Below, in pieces: positions 39,308 to 51,018 of a stretch of DNA of 64,000 nt (within the stretch, counting starts at the first letter, position 1; every line of letters starts with the position of its first letter). The stretch comes from Congeria kusceri (Eukaryota > Mollusca > Bivalvia > Myida > Dreissenidae). Under the pieces are notes generated by a model, which worked only from the letters and a program-made list of their open reading frames with translations, was not told the origin of the DNA and searched no databases. The translations under genes were made by a program, and so were the position numbers. The DNA is taken from assembly GCA_027627225.1 (NCBI GenBank), contig CM051029.1, positions 6,341,904-6,405,903 on the forward strand. Reading direction: 5' to 3'.

Positions 39308-40466
39308 GTTGGTTGGTTGGTTGGTTGGTTGGTTGGTTGGTTGGTTGGTTGGTTGGTTGGTTGGTTGGTTGGTTGGTTGGTTGGTTGGTTGGTTGGTTGG
39401 TTGAGTGGGTGGGTGAGTGAGTGAGTGAGTGAGTGAGTGAGTGAGTGAGTGAGTGAGTGAGTGAGTGAGTGAGTGAGTGAGTGAGTGAGTGAGTGAGTGA
39501 GTGAGTGAGTGAGTGAGTGAGTGAGTGAGTGAGTGAGTGAGTGAGTGAGTGAGTGAGTGAGTGAGTGAGTGAGTGAGTGAGTGAGTGAGTGAGTGAGTGA
39601 GTGAGTGAGTGAGTGAGTGAGTGAGTGAGTGAGTGAGTGAGTGAGTGAGTGAGTGAGTGAGTGAGTGAGTGAGTGAGTGAGTGAGTGAGTGAGTGAGTGA
39701 GTGAGTGAGTGAGTGAGTGAGTGAGTGAGTGAGTGAGTGAGTGAGTGAGTGAGTGAGTGAGTGAGTGAGTGAGTGAGTGAGTGAGTGAGTGAGTGAGTGA
39801 GTGAGTGAGTGAGTGAGTGAGTGAGTGAGTGAGTGAGTGAGTGAGTGAGTGAGTGAGTGAGTGAGTGAGTGAGTGAGTGGGTGGGTGGGTGGGTGGGTGG
39901 GTGGGTGGGTGGGTGGGTGGGTGGGTGGGTGGGTGGGTGGGTGGGTGGGTGGGTGGGTGGGTGGGTGGGTGGGTGGGTGGGTGGGTGGGTGGGTGGGTGG
40001 GTGGGTGGGTGGGTGGGTGGGTGGGTGGGTGGGTGGGTGGGTGGGTGGGTGGGTGGGTGGGTGGGTGGGTGGGTGGGTGGGTGGGTGGGTGGGTGGGTGG
40101 GTGGGTGGGTGGGTGGGTGGGTGGGTGGGTGGGTGGGTGGGTGGGTGGGTGGGTGGGTGGGTGAGTGAGTGAGTGAGTGAGTGAGTGAGTGAGTGAGTGA
40201 GTGAGTGAGTGAGTGAGTGAGTGAGTGAGTGAGTGAGTGAGTGAGTGAGTGAGTGAGTGAGTGAGTGAGTGAGTGAGTGAGTGAGTGAGTGAGTGAGTGA
40301 GTGAGTGAGTGAGTGAGTGAGTGAGTGAGTGAGTGAGTGAGTGAGTGAGTGAGTGAGTGAGTGAGTGAGTGAGTGAGTGAGTGAGTGAGTGAGTGAGTGA
40401 GTGAGTGAGTGAGTGAGTGAGTGAGTGAGTGAGTGAGTGAGTGAGTGAGTGAGTGAGTGAGTGAGT
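39308..40466. repeat. Pure tetranucleotide tract: (GGTT)n, (GTGA)n, (GGGT)n, (GTGA)n
   Basis: Four uninterrupted blocks: GGTT units at 39308-39403, TGAG/GTGA units at 39415-39878 (about 116), GGGT units at 39879-40161 (about 71), then GTGA units again at 40162-40466 (about 76). The reverse strand is open for 421 codons (LTHS, PTHP and NQPT repeats), but this is a consequence of the period and not a gene. Purity over more than 1 kb implies recent expansion. The GGGT block is a very strong G-quadruplex candidate. Confidence 0.97.
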
Positions 40467-43400
40467 AGGTCTTTAAACGAACATGCGATCGGGAGAAAAA
40501 CGAAAGTGCGACATAATAATCACACCTTTCTCTCAACTATTGATATAAGAAAAGTGGGAACGCAATCGTTTAGTTATAATTTTCATTTGGCAACTTGCGC
40601 CAATTTATGATACCGCAAAATCAAAACACATTTCAAAACATCAAGACATTGCACAGAAGATATTTTTGCATCATACAGTAAACAAGAAAAGTAATGTTTC
40701 TACACTTTACAGACCGTATAAAGGGTTTCCCGAAGGTTGTTTGAAGGTATGTCGGCATCCCTGTCATCCCCCCCACCCTCAGGATATTGTAACGTTTGAC
40801 TCCGTGTGTTTCGCCTTTAAATTATGTTATGACAGCCAGTAGTTTCAAAAATATGTATATTTCATTTAATTTTTTTTTGGGGGGTGGGCTGCAAAAAAAA
40901 ACAAAAAAAACATCTATACAATACACATCTTTCTATACAGTTATACTACATGCGAATAATAAAAGCCGAAAACATTAACTTTGCTACTAAATACTTTAAA
41001 ACGCGGCTCTTAATCGACATAACAAATACGTTGATATGTCTCCAAGTACAAAACGTATTTTTCACCATAAAGCGGTCGAAAATTATGTCGCCATGTGCAG
41101 GTCATGAAAAACGTGCGGGTACTGGTCACGCGTTCGATTGCATTGTGTTTATGTGAACACAATGACGTTCGACGACGTCAAATTATATTTAAAAATGAGG
41201 CAAGGTATTAGATTATTCGTTTTTATATTTCTGAGTGTCCGTTTGTGAGATGGCGTAATGAATTACCCGGATCAAATTTTTTATGATATATATAATATTG
41301 AAGTTTAAAAATGCCTGTCGCTTTTCATGGCAAGCTTATGTATTTGTTCAATTATAACAATACCACGAAAGTTGGGGCATTTATGAAATTAGCAAAACTC
41401 CACGGTAGTGTTTTATTAATATGCAAGGACTAATTAGTGAATTAAGCTTACACTATATTATACATTATATAGCTTGAATGAAGTCAATACTACATGTGGT
41501 CGTCGACAGTCGTTGCAACTACGCAGTTGGTAATAGTAAGATTTCAGATAAGTACAAAATGATAGTGCTAGGGAAAGCATTACAAAGATTGCAACTTATA
41601 AAACAATTTTCACGTCTGTTCATCTTTGAACAAAACTTCATACGAACGTCATTTAACCATTCGTACTGGAAGTGACGTCCGCCGATGTCATTTACTGCCA
41701 GAGATATGGAGAAAGTAATAGAAAGTCATGCTTAATGTTTACAATACAAATGAACAGTTTCTTAACACCTCGAAATGTATGGTATTGTGACTATCATAAC
41801 CGTACCTCGACGGGCTACGTTTAAAACAGAGAGAGAGAAGAGAGTTTGAATATTTTCATGAGCACGGGGACATGCCTTTTCTTAGCACAAAATCCGGCTT
41901 ACGTTTTCATTTTCTGACATACCAAAGACGACAAGAATGCAACATGATTGAATAAAGTATAGACAATACCAACTACAATGGTTTTACTTGAACATTTATC
42001 AAGCGATATCCAAATGCAATGCCAAGATAAACCGATTTATGTGCATATGATCGACATGATTGTGTGGACACAATTTCTATTTCTTGCGTGTGGCTGTTCC
42101 CTGAGTATTACTTGTTGTTCATTAATGAAAGTGACTATAATGTTAAACTATGTGTTTATATTTGTATTTTTTCTAATCATTGCAACATCATGTGTATCAT
42201 TCATAGGTAGCACAACTACATTAGTAATTACCGGTTTAAGTAGAACATATCAGTAGACTAGTGGATGTCACAAGCATGTTGTTGAGGAAAACGCATCCAT
42301 ACAGTTACCAAAGTCACTTAAAAATAAATTAATTATTATACGCGACCAACATTCGCTTCATAAAACATTCAGACATTTGGAACAATAGTAATAGTGATAG
42401 CCCAAGTCCGAGATATCTATAGGAACCGTCACCTAAAGTATTAATTATGAAGGAGCTTCCGAGTTCCTATATGCAATACACTGTCAACATTATGTTGTGT
42501 CTTAGTATGAGAAAACTACTATTCAACAATTTTTTTTCAAATTGTTAGCAAACTGTGAGTGTAAAAGGACATTAAGAACGAAGTTTAAAACAAAATTACC
42601 TCGTGGTACTCACGTGTATGTGAATGGTTTATCTCAACGTCTTGAATATTTGTTAACATTTGCCATATCGCATGGTCAACTCAAGTTCGCATTTTAAAAA
42701 CGGTTGTATTTGGAAATTAAAGCACTACAAAGTATGCCACAGAAGAGCGAAAACTGTTGCTTACCGGCACAACTATTTAATCGCTAAACAAGTTCATAAA
42801 AATGTTTATGTTTAGATTTGCTTAAAAATATGTTTGTGATGTCTTTCAACGAAAATGAACAACAAAATGAATTTCGTACAACCGGAGATCGGTTACTTAT
42901 GTGTTTTTATCTCGTATATTTTCCAGCTTAAGAACGTTTCTGAAGTGCTGCACGCTTCTTTATCATAATCGTCATCAAGATGACACATATATATTTGAAT
43001 ATGTCTCCAATATGGCCCAAAACAACAATTTGCCCGTTAGTGCATTATCCGTTTTGTCATAACTAACAATTTCCGTAAATCCATCAAACAACTCGTATAA
43101 TAAAAGGCGCGTATTGTATGGAGTAGTGCAACACCAAGATGCTCAGTATGATATGAAAAGCTCACCTTACCTATATAGTGACTATCTAACTAGTTGATTA
43201 CTTATACATAATATGCATTTTCAATAAATTGTAAAATTCAGTTTCAATTTCCTATGTCTGTAAGACATGCCTACATCTCAATTTGAATAACCATAATAAA
43301 TATTGTACATATGATACTTATTTAAATACCGGATATGATGAAAAATAATTGAGGCATGTCGTGGGAAAAACGGACTTAATGCATGTGGCTAAAGAGCCGT

Positions 43401-44814
43401 CCTGGATTATCCTGTGCAGTCCGCACAAGCTATTCCGAGCCGATGCATTTCGCTGTAATGGTACTTTCTGTTTCAATTGAATCTCTTCTAAACATAAATC
43501 CACTGTAGACGGAAAGCACATTCTACCACAGTTTACCAGTCAAGCACAAACATGAATGTATGACATTATACCAGAACGCTCTGCACAGTTCAGATTATAT
43601 ACTTCTAAAAATTTCTCAAAACAATAAGCATTGCATAACACATTCATTTATTACTAGTGTGATGCAGTTTATATCAAGGAATCAATAACTAATCAGCAGC
43701 TTTAAAAGTGACATATCAATCATTGGAACTTGCATAACAATTATAAATCAGTTTCACTGGCATCAACTACATACGCTATCACCACTCTACGCGTATGTAT
43801 TTCCAAAGATAATTCATTCTAAATATGCCAATATATATGTTTGATTGACTGAGTTAACAACCCGAGTATCCGAAATACATGTAATCAAGTAAATCTTAGT
43901 GTGTTGTTGCACAACGTTACAAGTACCACTGATATGACAATCATATCAATATACATACTAAATAATGTTTAAATACAATACAACGATACTAACAGAAGTA
44001 CTTCATCTGCAGATGGTTTAAACTTTATTATAGAACATGCCTTCGCCTTCTTGAATTAGCCGGTATTTATCATCAAATATTTAGGGGATGCCTTTCCGTT
44101 ACTATAAAGTAGGTAAATATCGGGAAACATAACATTTCATGGAGGTTATTTCAGCAAGCGAATACTGTTGTGTATGTATAAACACCCGATTTGCACAAAA
44201 TTATGGTAGTAAGGGCATAAAGTAACTGCTTGTGAGCTATGATAATATATACGGTTCGTTGGAGGTCGATATACCACTTATGTTTGAAGTTTTACCTTAC
44301 AAAGTGCAGCCAATGTAACATTCATGAGTTCAGACCGGTAGTGGTGCCAATAGTTTATTATTTCCTTGATGTAAATTAATTACATAAAAAGCCATTTAAT
44401 ATTGGATATGTACGTGTTTTTCTCTTTTTTTTGGTTGTTGTAGCTCGTTCCTGTACTGGTATTGTTTATTTCATTTCTTTTTTTATCTGAAATAGATTCC
44501 ACGTTTTTGATTCAAGTAAAACCTTTACAAAGAGATGAACACATTTCATGAAATCAAATTCTCAATTTATATCAAATAACACGACAAATCATTTTGTAAT
44601 GTTTGCACAATTGTGTAAAGGTTAATAATCCCGCCTAATACAGATGCGTTTTAGTTACATGTAACATATTAACTTTATAAATAGAGTTAATTTAATAATT
44701 TAAGGCATTATGTTTGTTACTTAGATACTTGCTATAATATATAGCTCGTGCATTTACTTGGTTATACACATATTTAGGTGGTTTTGGAGTCAATAAGTAT
44801 GTGCTGATAAAAAC
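40467..44814. other. Non-coding stretch
   Basis: No supported gene. A 92-codon hydrophobic frame at 41978-42256 has an ATG but no homology I recognise and no signal-peptide cleavage pattern followed by a domain. A foldback-repeat fragment at 43.4 kb is listed separately. Confidence 0.5.
43361..43525. mobile_element. Decayed foldback (MITE-like) repeat fragment
   Basis: The segment with 'GGACTTAATGCATGTGGCTAAAG', 'CCTGTGCAGTCCGCACAAGCTA' and, 60-100 bp on, 'TTGAATCTCTTCTAAACATAAATCCA' followed by 'GACGGAAAG' resembles a very abundant foldback element I remember from bivalve, especially dreissenid, DNA, in which a GTGCAGTCCGCACAGGCTA core occurs in both arms. Only one arm and part of the centre are recognisable. 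The assignment is from memory. Confidence 0.5.
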
Positions 44815-44863
44815 GATCAAAGCTAGTAGGATCAAAGCTAGTAGGATCAAAGCTAGTAGGATC
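44815..44863. repeat. 15-bp tandem repeat, 3 copies
   Basis: GATCAAAGCTAGTAG occurs three times head to tail without mismatch, followed by GATC. It lies about 60 bp before the 36-bp minisatellite. Confidence 0.95.
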
Positions 44864-44925
44864 GGTTTACATTTGTTTTTGTTTATTTTTGTAAAGGCTT
44901 AGGCTCCACGTCTTTACTTAAAATG

Positions 44926-45385
44926 CAGTAAGCTGGCAAAATGGACCCCAAACCAACAGTGCAGTGAGCTGGCAAAATCGACCCCAAACCAACAGTGCAG
45001 TGAGCGCAACATCGACCCCATACCAACAATGCAGTGAGCTGGCAAACTCGACCCCAAACCAACAGTGCAGTGAGCTGGCAAACTCGACCCCAAACCAACA
45101 GTGCAGTGAGCGCAACATCGACCCCATACCAACAGTGCAGTGAGCTGGCAAACTCGACCCCATACCAACAATGCAGTGAGCTGGCAAACTCGACCCCATA
45201 CCAACAGTGCAGTGAGCTGGCAAACTCGACCCCATACCTACAGTGCAGTGAGCTGGCAACATCGACCCCATACCAACAATGCTGTGAGCTGGCAAACTCG
45301 ACCCCATACCAACAGTCTAGTGAGCTGGGAATATCGACCCCATACCAACAATGCAGTGAGCTCGCAAAATCGACCCAATTCCAAC
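44926..45385. repeat. Minisatellite, unit about 36 bp, about 13 copies
   Basis: The unit is GCAGTGAGCTGG-CAAACTCG-ACCCCATACCAACA(A/G)T. Some copies are shortened (GCAGTGAGCGCAACATCG). Substitutions are shared between neighbouring units, indicating ongoing homogenisation. Overlapping frames on both strands are open because the unit is a multiple of three and lacks stops; I do not regard them as genes. Confidence 0.95.
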
Positions 45386-46230
45386 AGTATTTATATTTAA
45401 GAAAATAGGTTTCCGGGAAACAAGTAGATTAATATGTCACCAGTGTCGAAAGGAGGTCATTAAACATGCACATTTTTTTACTATTTGGTATTTTCGACAC
45501 AATGACACAACTTATAAACGCCCTTGCATTAGAACATACGCGTTGTCTTCGAATACTTCTACTCTTTTGTAGAAAATATTCCGTTCTGAATGGCACTATA
45601 TACCGATTTTATTTATCATTGACATATAATTTGTTGTCATAAGTGTAACCTCGGAATATGTTTGGTTAAGATATGAAGAAAATATCTTACATATCGTGTT
45701 TTTTTCTGGTACCTTTATCTCTGTGATTTTTATTTTTATTTTAGCAAGCTGATTTTTATCAATGACACATACGAGAGAACACCACAGGAACTGTTAGTCA
45801 TGGCAGCTCTACCAACAGAGCCAGCATAGCTTAATCATATACGTCCCTTTTGAAATCGTTTTATTTTCTTGCATACGTAATTTGTATGATATGAACTAAT
45901 ACAAATACAGTTCAGAGGTTATCGTGTTCATATCAGGATTTCAAGCGATATTTTTCCATGCAATATAACGAAAATACCTTGCCAACTGTAATTGCTGTCT
46001 AACCTTTTCTTAGTTAACATATTTGCGTGTGTAATTTTATAATGTGTTTTGTCTTGGGCATATTCCGTCTCTTTCTGTATTTTTATTAGATCATATTACA
46101 TTTCATCGTGTCGTTATTTTAATATGACATTTATCATTAACACGTTCAATTATTTTTCAGATCGCATACGCATGCCACGTGCTCAAACTTGTTTGAATGT
46201 TAAATACAATGTTTCATATAACATTTACAG
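45386..46230. other. Non-coding stretch before the lectin relic
   Basis: No supported exon. Weak AG/GT pairs exist (for example near 45745-45790) but do not encode a recognisable part of a C-type lectin. Confidence 0.4.
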
Positions 46231-47132
46231 CAATTATGTCGACAGCACGTTCAAAGGTAACATTTAGTACAATTACGTTTAACTTGAACGATAACGTTTA
46301 CAAAGATACAATTACATGAATATCATAACTTATAGTTTTGTTTTCATTTAAATTCATTTAATCTCCTACGGGCGTATGAAAAAAATGACAAGAAAAAACC
46401 CCACAAAATTTGTATATCTTTCATAAAAAAATATAAACGATATTTATATATACGTGTAACGTTGGATAATATACATGTAGATTCTCAGTGGTGGATAAGT
46501 GTAACAGATGAAGATAAAGAAGGGTACTGGAAATGGTTCGACAAGACTGAGGTGGCAACGTTTACGGGGTATTCATACTTCTCAAACGTCAGCTGTGCAA
46601 CCGTGTGACATGATTAAACAGTTCTTTACTCATGAGAGAGCCCGTACAATTTAGAGGTTATACATGAAATCCTGGTGTAAACAGCTGTCATAATATTCAT
46701 GTATGAATCAGCTAGGAACTCTTCTATGTGAAGTATCATTTGATTTTTTAGTCGTAAGACATTGTAATACATGAACTTTACAGATAATTACATATGAGCA
46801 TAAACCTTTTCTGTAGCAAGAATATGAGGTTTAAATGTTTAGGACAAGATATAAAACATTGTTATCGCGTGAATCTTCTGATCCAATTCGAAGATTGATA
46901 TGAAAAATGACTTCTAGTTGTGGGATGCTCCCAAGTCTTTTATTAAATTAAAGCCTTGTCGTGATAGTTAAAAGTGTCTCACTCGCTATTATGTGAAATG
47001 TCGAGGCTGTGTGTTTTTTCTTAATAGACTTCATGCCTGGAGATACTGGTGACCACAATGCTGGGGACTGTGCTGGGTTTCATTCTGGTTATGGTTATCG
47101 CTGGGCAGATTTTCCACGCTCTGTAAAACCAT
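46231..47132 (+). pseudogene. C-type lectin domain relic, copy 1
   Basis: Three exon remnants collinear with the copy at 51-52 kb. Exon a (46231-46256) retains only the two ends of its counterpart; about 68 bp in the middle are missing. Exon b (46481 to about 46568) reads QWWISVTDEDKEGYWKWFDKTEVATFT, the WIG-x-x-D...EG-x-W-x-W core of a C-type lectin domain. Exon c (47028 to about 47132) reads DFMPGDTGDHNAGDCAGF and RWADF, matching the W-x-P-G-x-P...N...DC region, but the end with the last cysteines is deleted. The b donor appears shifted by one base. Sugar binding cannot be inferred: no QPD or EPN motif remains. Confidence 0.7.
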
Positions 47133-47589
47133 GTACGACACTTTGTTATCCAAACACTGAGATTTATTTTGTATGAATGCTTGTTGTTCATTTCTATATT
47201 TCTCTTGATAGAAAACATGAAGATTGGTCATTTCTATAGCTTTTTTATAGATAACATAAATATGGTTTTTGTTTAGTCGCGTGAGTTAAATACATCAAGT
47301 ACACGTAATGTCGTTCGGCTGATCTAGACACCAAGTTAGGAAGAGATCCAGAGCGCTCCTTTTTTGTTATACCCGGCTGTTCTTTGAAATTTATTATAGT
47401 TTGGCCAATATTCAACGGTAAATAAAGACACCATGTTTAAACCCTTCATTTAAAAGGATAACAAACCTAGATTAACCAAATTATAAACAAGAAATGTCTA
47501 TAAAAAAAGAAAATCGGCGTAAAAATTAATATTGAGATGACATTGTTTGCCCTAATTATAATACAAGAATACTAAGATGATCGGTTACT
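47133..47589. other. Non-coding spacer
   Basis: AT-rich, with no exon or repeat seen between the lectin relic and the 39-bp minisatellite. Confidence 0.45.
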
Positions 47590-48411
47590 TGACTTCTCGG
47601 ACCCCAGAATGTACGGTCCCTACTAAGGAGACTTCTCGGACCCCAGAATGTACGGTCCCTACTAAGGAGACTTCTCGGACCCCAGATTGTACGGTCCCTA
47701 TTAAGGAGACTTCTCGGACCCCAGATTGTACCGTCCCTACTAAGGAGACTTCTCGGACCCCAGATTGTACGGTCCCTACTAAGGAGACTTCTCGGACCCC
47801 AGATTGTACGGACCCTACTAAGGAGACTTCTCGGACCCCAGATTGTACGGTCCCTACTAAGGAGACTTCTCGGAGCCCAGATTGTACGGTCCCTACTAAG
47901 GAGACTTCTCGGACCCCAGATTGTACGGTCCCTACTAAGGAGACTTCTCGGACCCAGATTGTACGGTCCCTACTAAGGAGACTTCTCGGACCCCAGATTG
48001 TACGGTCCCTATTAAGGAGACTTCTCGGACCCCAGATTGTACGGTCCCTACTAAGGAGACTTCTCGGACACCAGATTGTACGGTCCCTACTAAGGAGACT
48101 TCTCGGACCCCAGATTGTACGGTCCCTACTAAGGAGACTTCTCGGACCCCAGATTGTACGGTCCCTACTAAGGAGACTTCTCGGACCCCAGATTGTACGG
48201 TGCCTACTAAGGAGACTTCTCGGACCCCAGATTGTACGGTCCCTATTAAGGAGACTTCTCGGACCCCAGAATGTACGGTCCCTACTAAGGAGACTTCTCG
48301 GACCCCAGAATGTACGGTCCCTACTAAGGAGACTTCTCGGACCCCAGATTGTACGGTCCCTACTAAGGAGACTTCTCGGACCCCAGATTGTACGGTCCCT
48401 ACTAAGGAGAC
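47590..48411. repeat. 39-bp minisatellite, about 21 copies
   Basis: The unit is GACTTCTCGG-ACCCCAGATT-GTACGGTCCC-TACTAAGGA with very few variants (GAATGT for GATTGT, ATTAAGG for ACTAAGG). Because 39 is 13 codons and the unit has few stops, long frames stay open on both strands (13-residue repeats such as TSRTPDCTVPTKE on +). A one-base deletion near 47955 shifts frame part-way. No promoter, splice context or known domain is seen, so I annotate it as a repeat. Confidence 0.93.
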
Positions 48412-48604
48412 ATTTCGTGCATTTCATCGATATCGGGCAAATTACGCCTAATTTACATAAACGGCAAAGGCAGTTTACTATGGTATTTTTCCGTTCTGGA
48501 CAGCAACCTTAACTACTGTGAACAGACGCAAGAGACGGCTACAAACAAGATTCGATTTCATGTGAAATTTGCTGCCGATCGAATATACATAACACACGGC
48601 TGAG

Positions 48605-48815
48605 AGGGTGATATGAAATAATATCAATTCGAGAAATGCTAAATAAACGGAGGCGGTAGCCGAGGTTGAATGACTTTTCAAGGGTTGATATTATATAAAT
48701 AACACATATCTGAGCGGATGATATAAACATATATCAACCCGAGAAATGTTATATGTACACCTAGGCGGTAGCCGAGGTTGATATGCCGTTTCAAGGGTTG
48801 ATAATATATTTCTTT
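48605..48815. repeat. Two tandem units of about 110 bp, each with inverted ends
   Basis: Both units carry 'CGAGAAATG', then 'GGCGGTAGCCGAGGTTGA' and 'TTTCAAGGGTTGATA' (around 48605-48700 and 48715-48812). In unit two the left end ATATATCAACCC pairs with the right end GGGTTGATAATATAT, so each unit can fold back on itself. This looks like a small non-autonomous element or a satellite derived from one. Confidence 0.75.
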
Positions 48816-51018
48816 CATCCATTTATTATTTATTTTATTATACCAAACAAACTGTAACATATTAAAAACGATTCTTTCAACACTATTGAATATAAAAGCA
48901 AACACGCGCAGTCTAATGACGTCATTGTGTTCGTTGTTGTAACGTCTGTTCGCGTGTTCCGTGATTCGAATGAGTATAACCATTTTAACTATACTAGATC
49001 TACATTAATTAAACATTGATTAATTTCATTCTGAACTCTTAATTTACATAATTTATATAATTTTGCTAACATTTTATTGGCGCAATAACGATGCCGATGT
49101 TAACATTCTACATTCTAATGACAATACGGAATCTATTTTAGCACTGTGACATTACGGTTGGTATATGGACAAAATATATAGAGCAGTCACGTGAGGTATA
49201 CTAATATTACATATAACTATTTGCTTTGTTATTTTTGTTCTAATTAGTTAAAACTAGTTAAATAAGGGTATAATTGTTTTAATGTTTACTCACTATACTA
49301 TAGTGAGTAAATAGTGATTCGGCTGGTGTTACTGTGTCGGATAAGACAGGATGTCAAATCAGACTTGACATATGAAAGAGTGTTGAACATGTTAAAGAAT
49401 TTGCTATTGATGTTGACGACACGTTATTACAATCGTGTGATGAAAACGAAAAATACAGGCAAATATTTGTGATAATCAATTTAGAGACTGGGTTCTGGCA
49501 ATATACGTGCATCCATAGTTGATAGGAAGGCAAACCTTATGACCGAGATAGGATGTAGATGAGTAATTGTTTATGATCATATATATGTATATGCAATGTC
49601 GACGTTACAAAAGAACGAACACAGACACATTCACGGATGCTTTTACAATGTCCAAAACATGTTTGATCGGTTGAGTGTCACGAATAAGCACCAATACGTC
49701 TTCTGAAAATATAGATTATGTATTTCTGTCAAATAATAACGTTTATACGCACCTTTAATTGGAAACTTACATTATTTTTGTTAGTCCTGGTGTTTTGTTA
49801 CTATATTTGATGTGATAAGGAAAATGTTATGAAAACAACAAGTAACACACATTTTAGCATAAATGTCAATTGTTGTAAGCATTATGACGAACATTTGTGC
49901 AATAACAAGTGTTTTTATCATAAGGTTCTACATTCAACATATAATTTGCTATTATTATTTATTTCAGCAATCTCAATACATCTATGCAGTTTCATAATGT
50001 TCGATATATTAACGCGGCAGTCTCTGAACTAGGTCGATGAGCTTTGATAAGGCAATATATAGAAAACACAGGACGAAAAAGACGGTGTCTGAAATTTTTC
50101 CACTGGAAGAGCGATATCTGGACGCGGACATCTTACTTCGTGCTATGTTTGTGTATACCTGATAAAGATTATTATATTGTATTTGCGTGCTACCACGTAA
50201 TTTTAAATACTTTATACTGCAATGGTGCTCTTCAGCTGATAATACAGTCAACACTATACTTATTTTAATTCCACTACCAATTGAAACGGGTTGTATGTCG
50301 TATTAACGACGTGTAAATATGGATGCATTCCATTCAGGGATTCCTGCTACCTATTCCAAGTCCAGCAATGCAATTTACAACAGCTGAGGTAACGCATTTC
50401 TTTCGCTTTAGGTTAGATAACAGTAATTCTAATTCCCATAGGGTCTCATTAAAAAACGGAAAATTTTCCATGCATTTTTCTAGCCTTTCCTTTATTTCAG
50501 ATTGTGCGAGCCTGGTATCAATTTAAAGATGAAACCATGTCCTCTCCAAAAATTGCATTAAAACTATATGTCATGTTACTTCTAAGAAAATGCATTTCAT
50601 CTGAATGCAGACACCAGAAGGAAACAGGGTTTCGGCATACTTCGACAAAAGCCCCATACAACTGTAACCCCCCCCCCCAAAGTTCACCTATTAAGTTAGA
50701 CTGCGATGAAATGCACCAAAATCTTCCAGACACGCATGTGATATAAGACATAACCACAAAAGGCGTGCCCGAGATTGCTGCCAGAAGAGCAAAGGACATC
50801 TTAAGTAATAGGCACTAAGACCACGGATGGATGCACAACTTTATTTAAATATTTAAACACAAGAAAGAACAAATAATGACAACACAAAGTGATTGATAAC
50901 ACCGCTTTCACAACCGTTTTGTTTTTGTTCATGTTGAAAGTAACATACACTCATTTGCGTGTGTTAAAAAAAATATATAAATCGTTTAATTTCCTTTTGA
51001 AATACTTCTTTTTTGCAG
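48816..51018. other. Non-coding stretch
   Basis: No supported gene. A palindromic TGACGTCA (CRE-like) occurs near 48917 with no gene start nearby. Frames at 50323-50526 and 50504-50746 have possible splice sites but no recognised domain; they could include 5' exons of lectin copy 2, without positive support. Confidence 0.4.

Noticed and set aside
31378..40466. CRISPR-like or telomeric arrays
   Set aside because: Units are contiguous without unique spacers, and none is TTAGGG-like; these are simple tandem repeats in a eukaryotic genome.
39271..40536. 421-codon minus-strand frame of [12 protein letters not shown] repeats, and GWVG-repeat frames on +
   Set aside because: Entirely produced by the 4-bp repeat; 4-bp units give 4-residue periods with no stop. 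No gene signals.
47577..48512. Long frames on both strands over the 39-bp repeat (311 and 280 codons)
   Set aside because: A result of the 39-bp period, with a frame shift inside; no splice, promoter or domain support.
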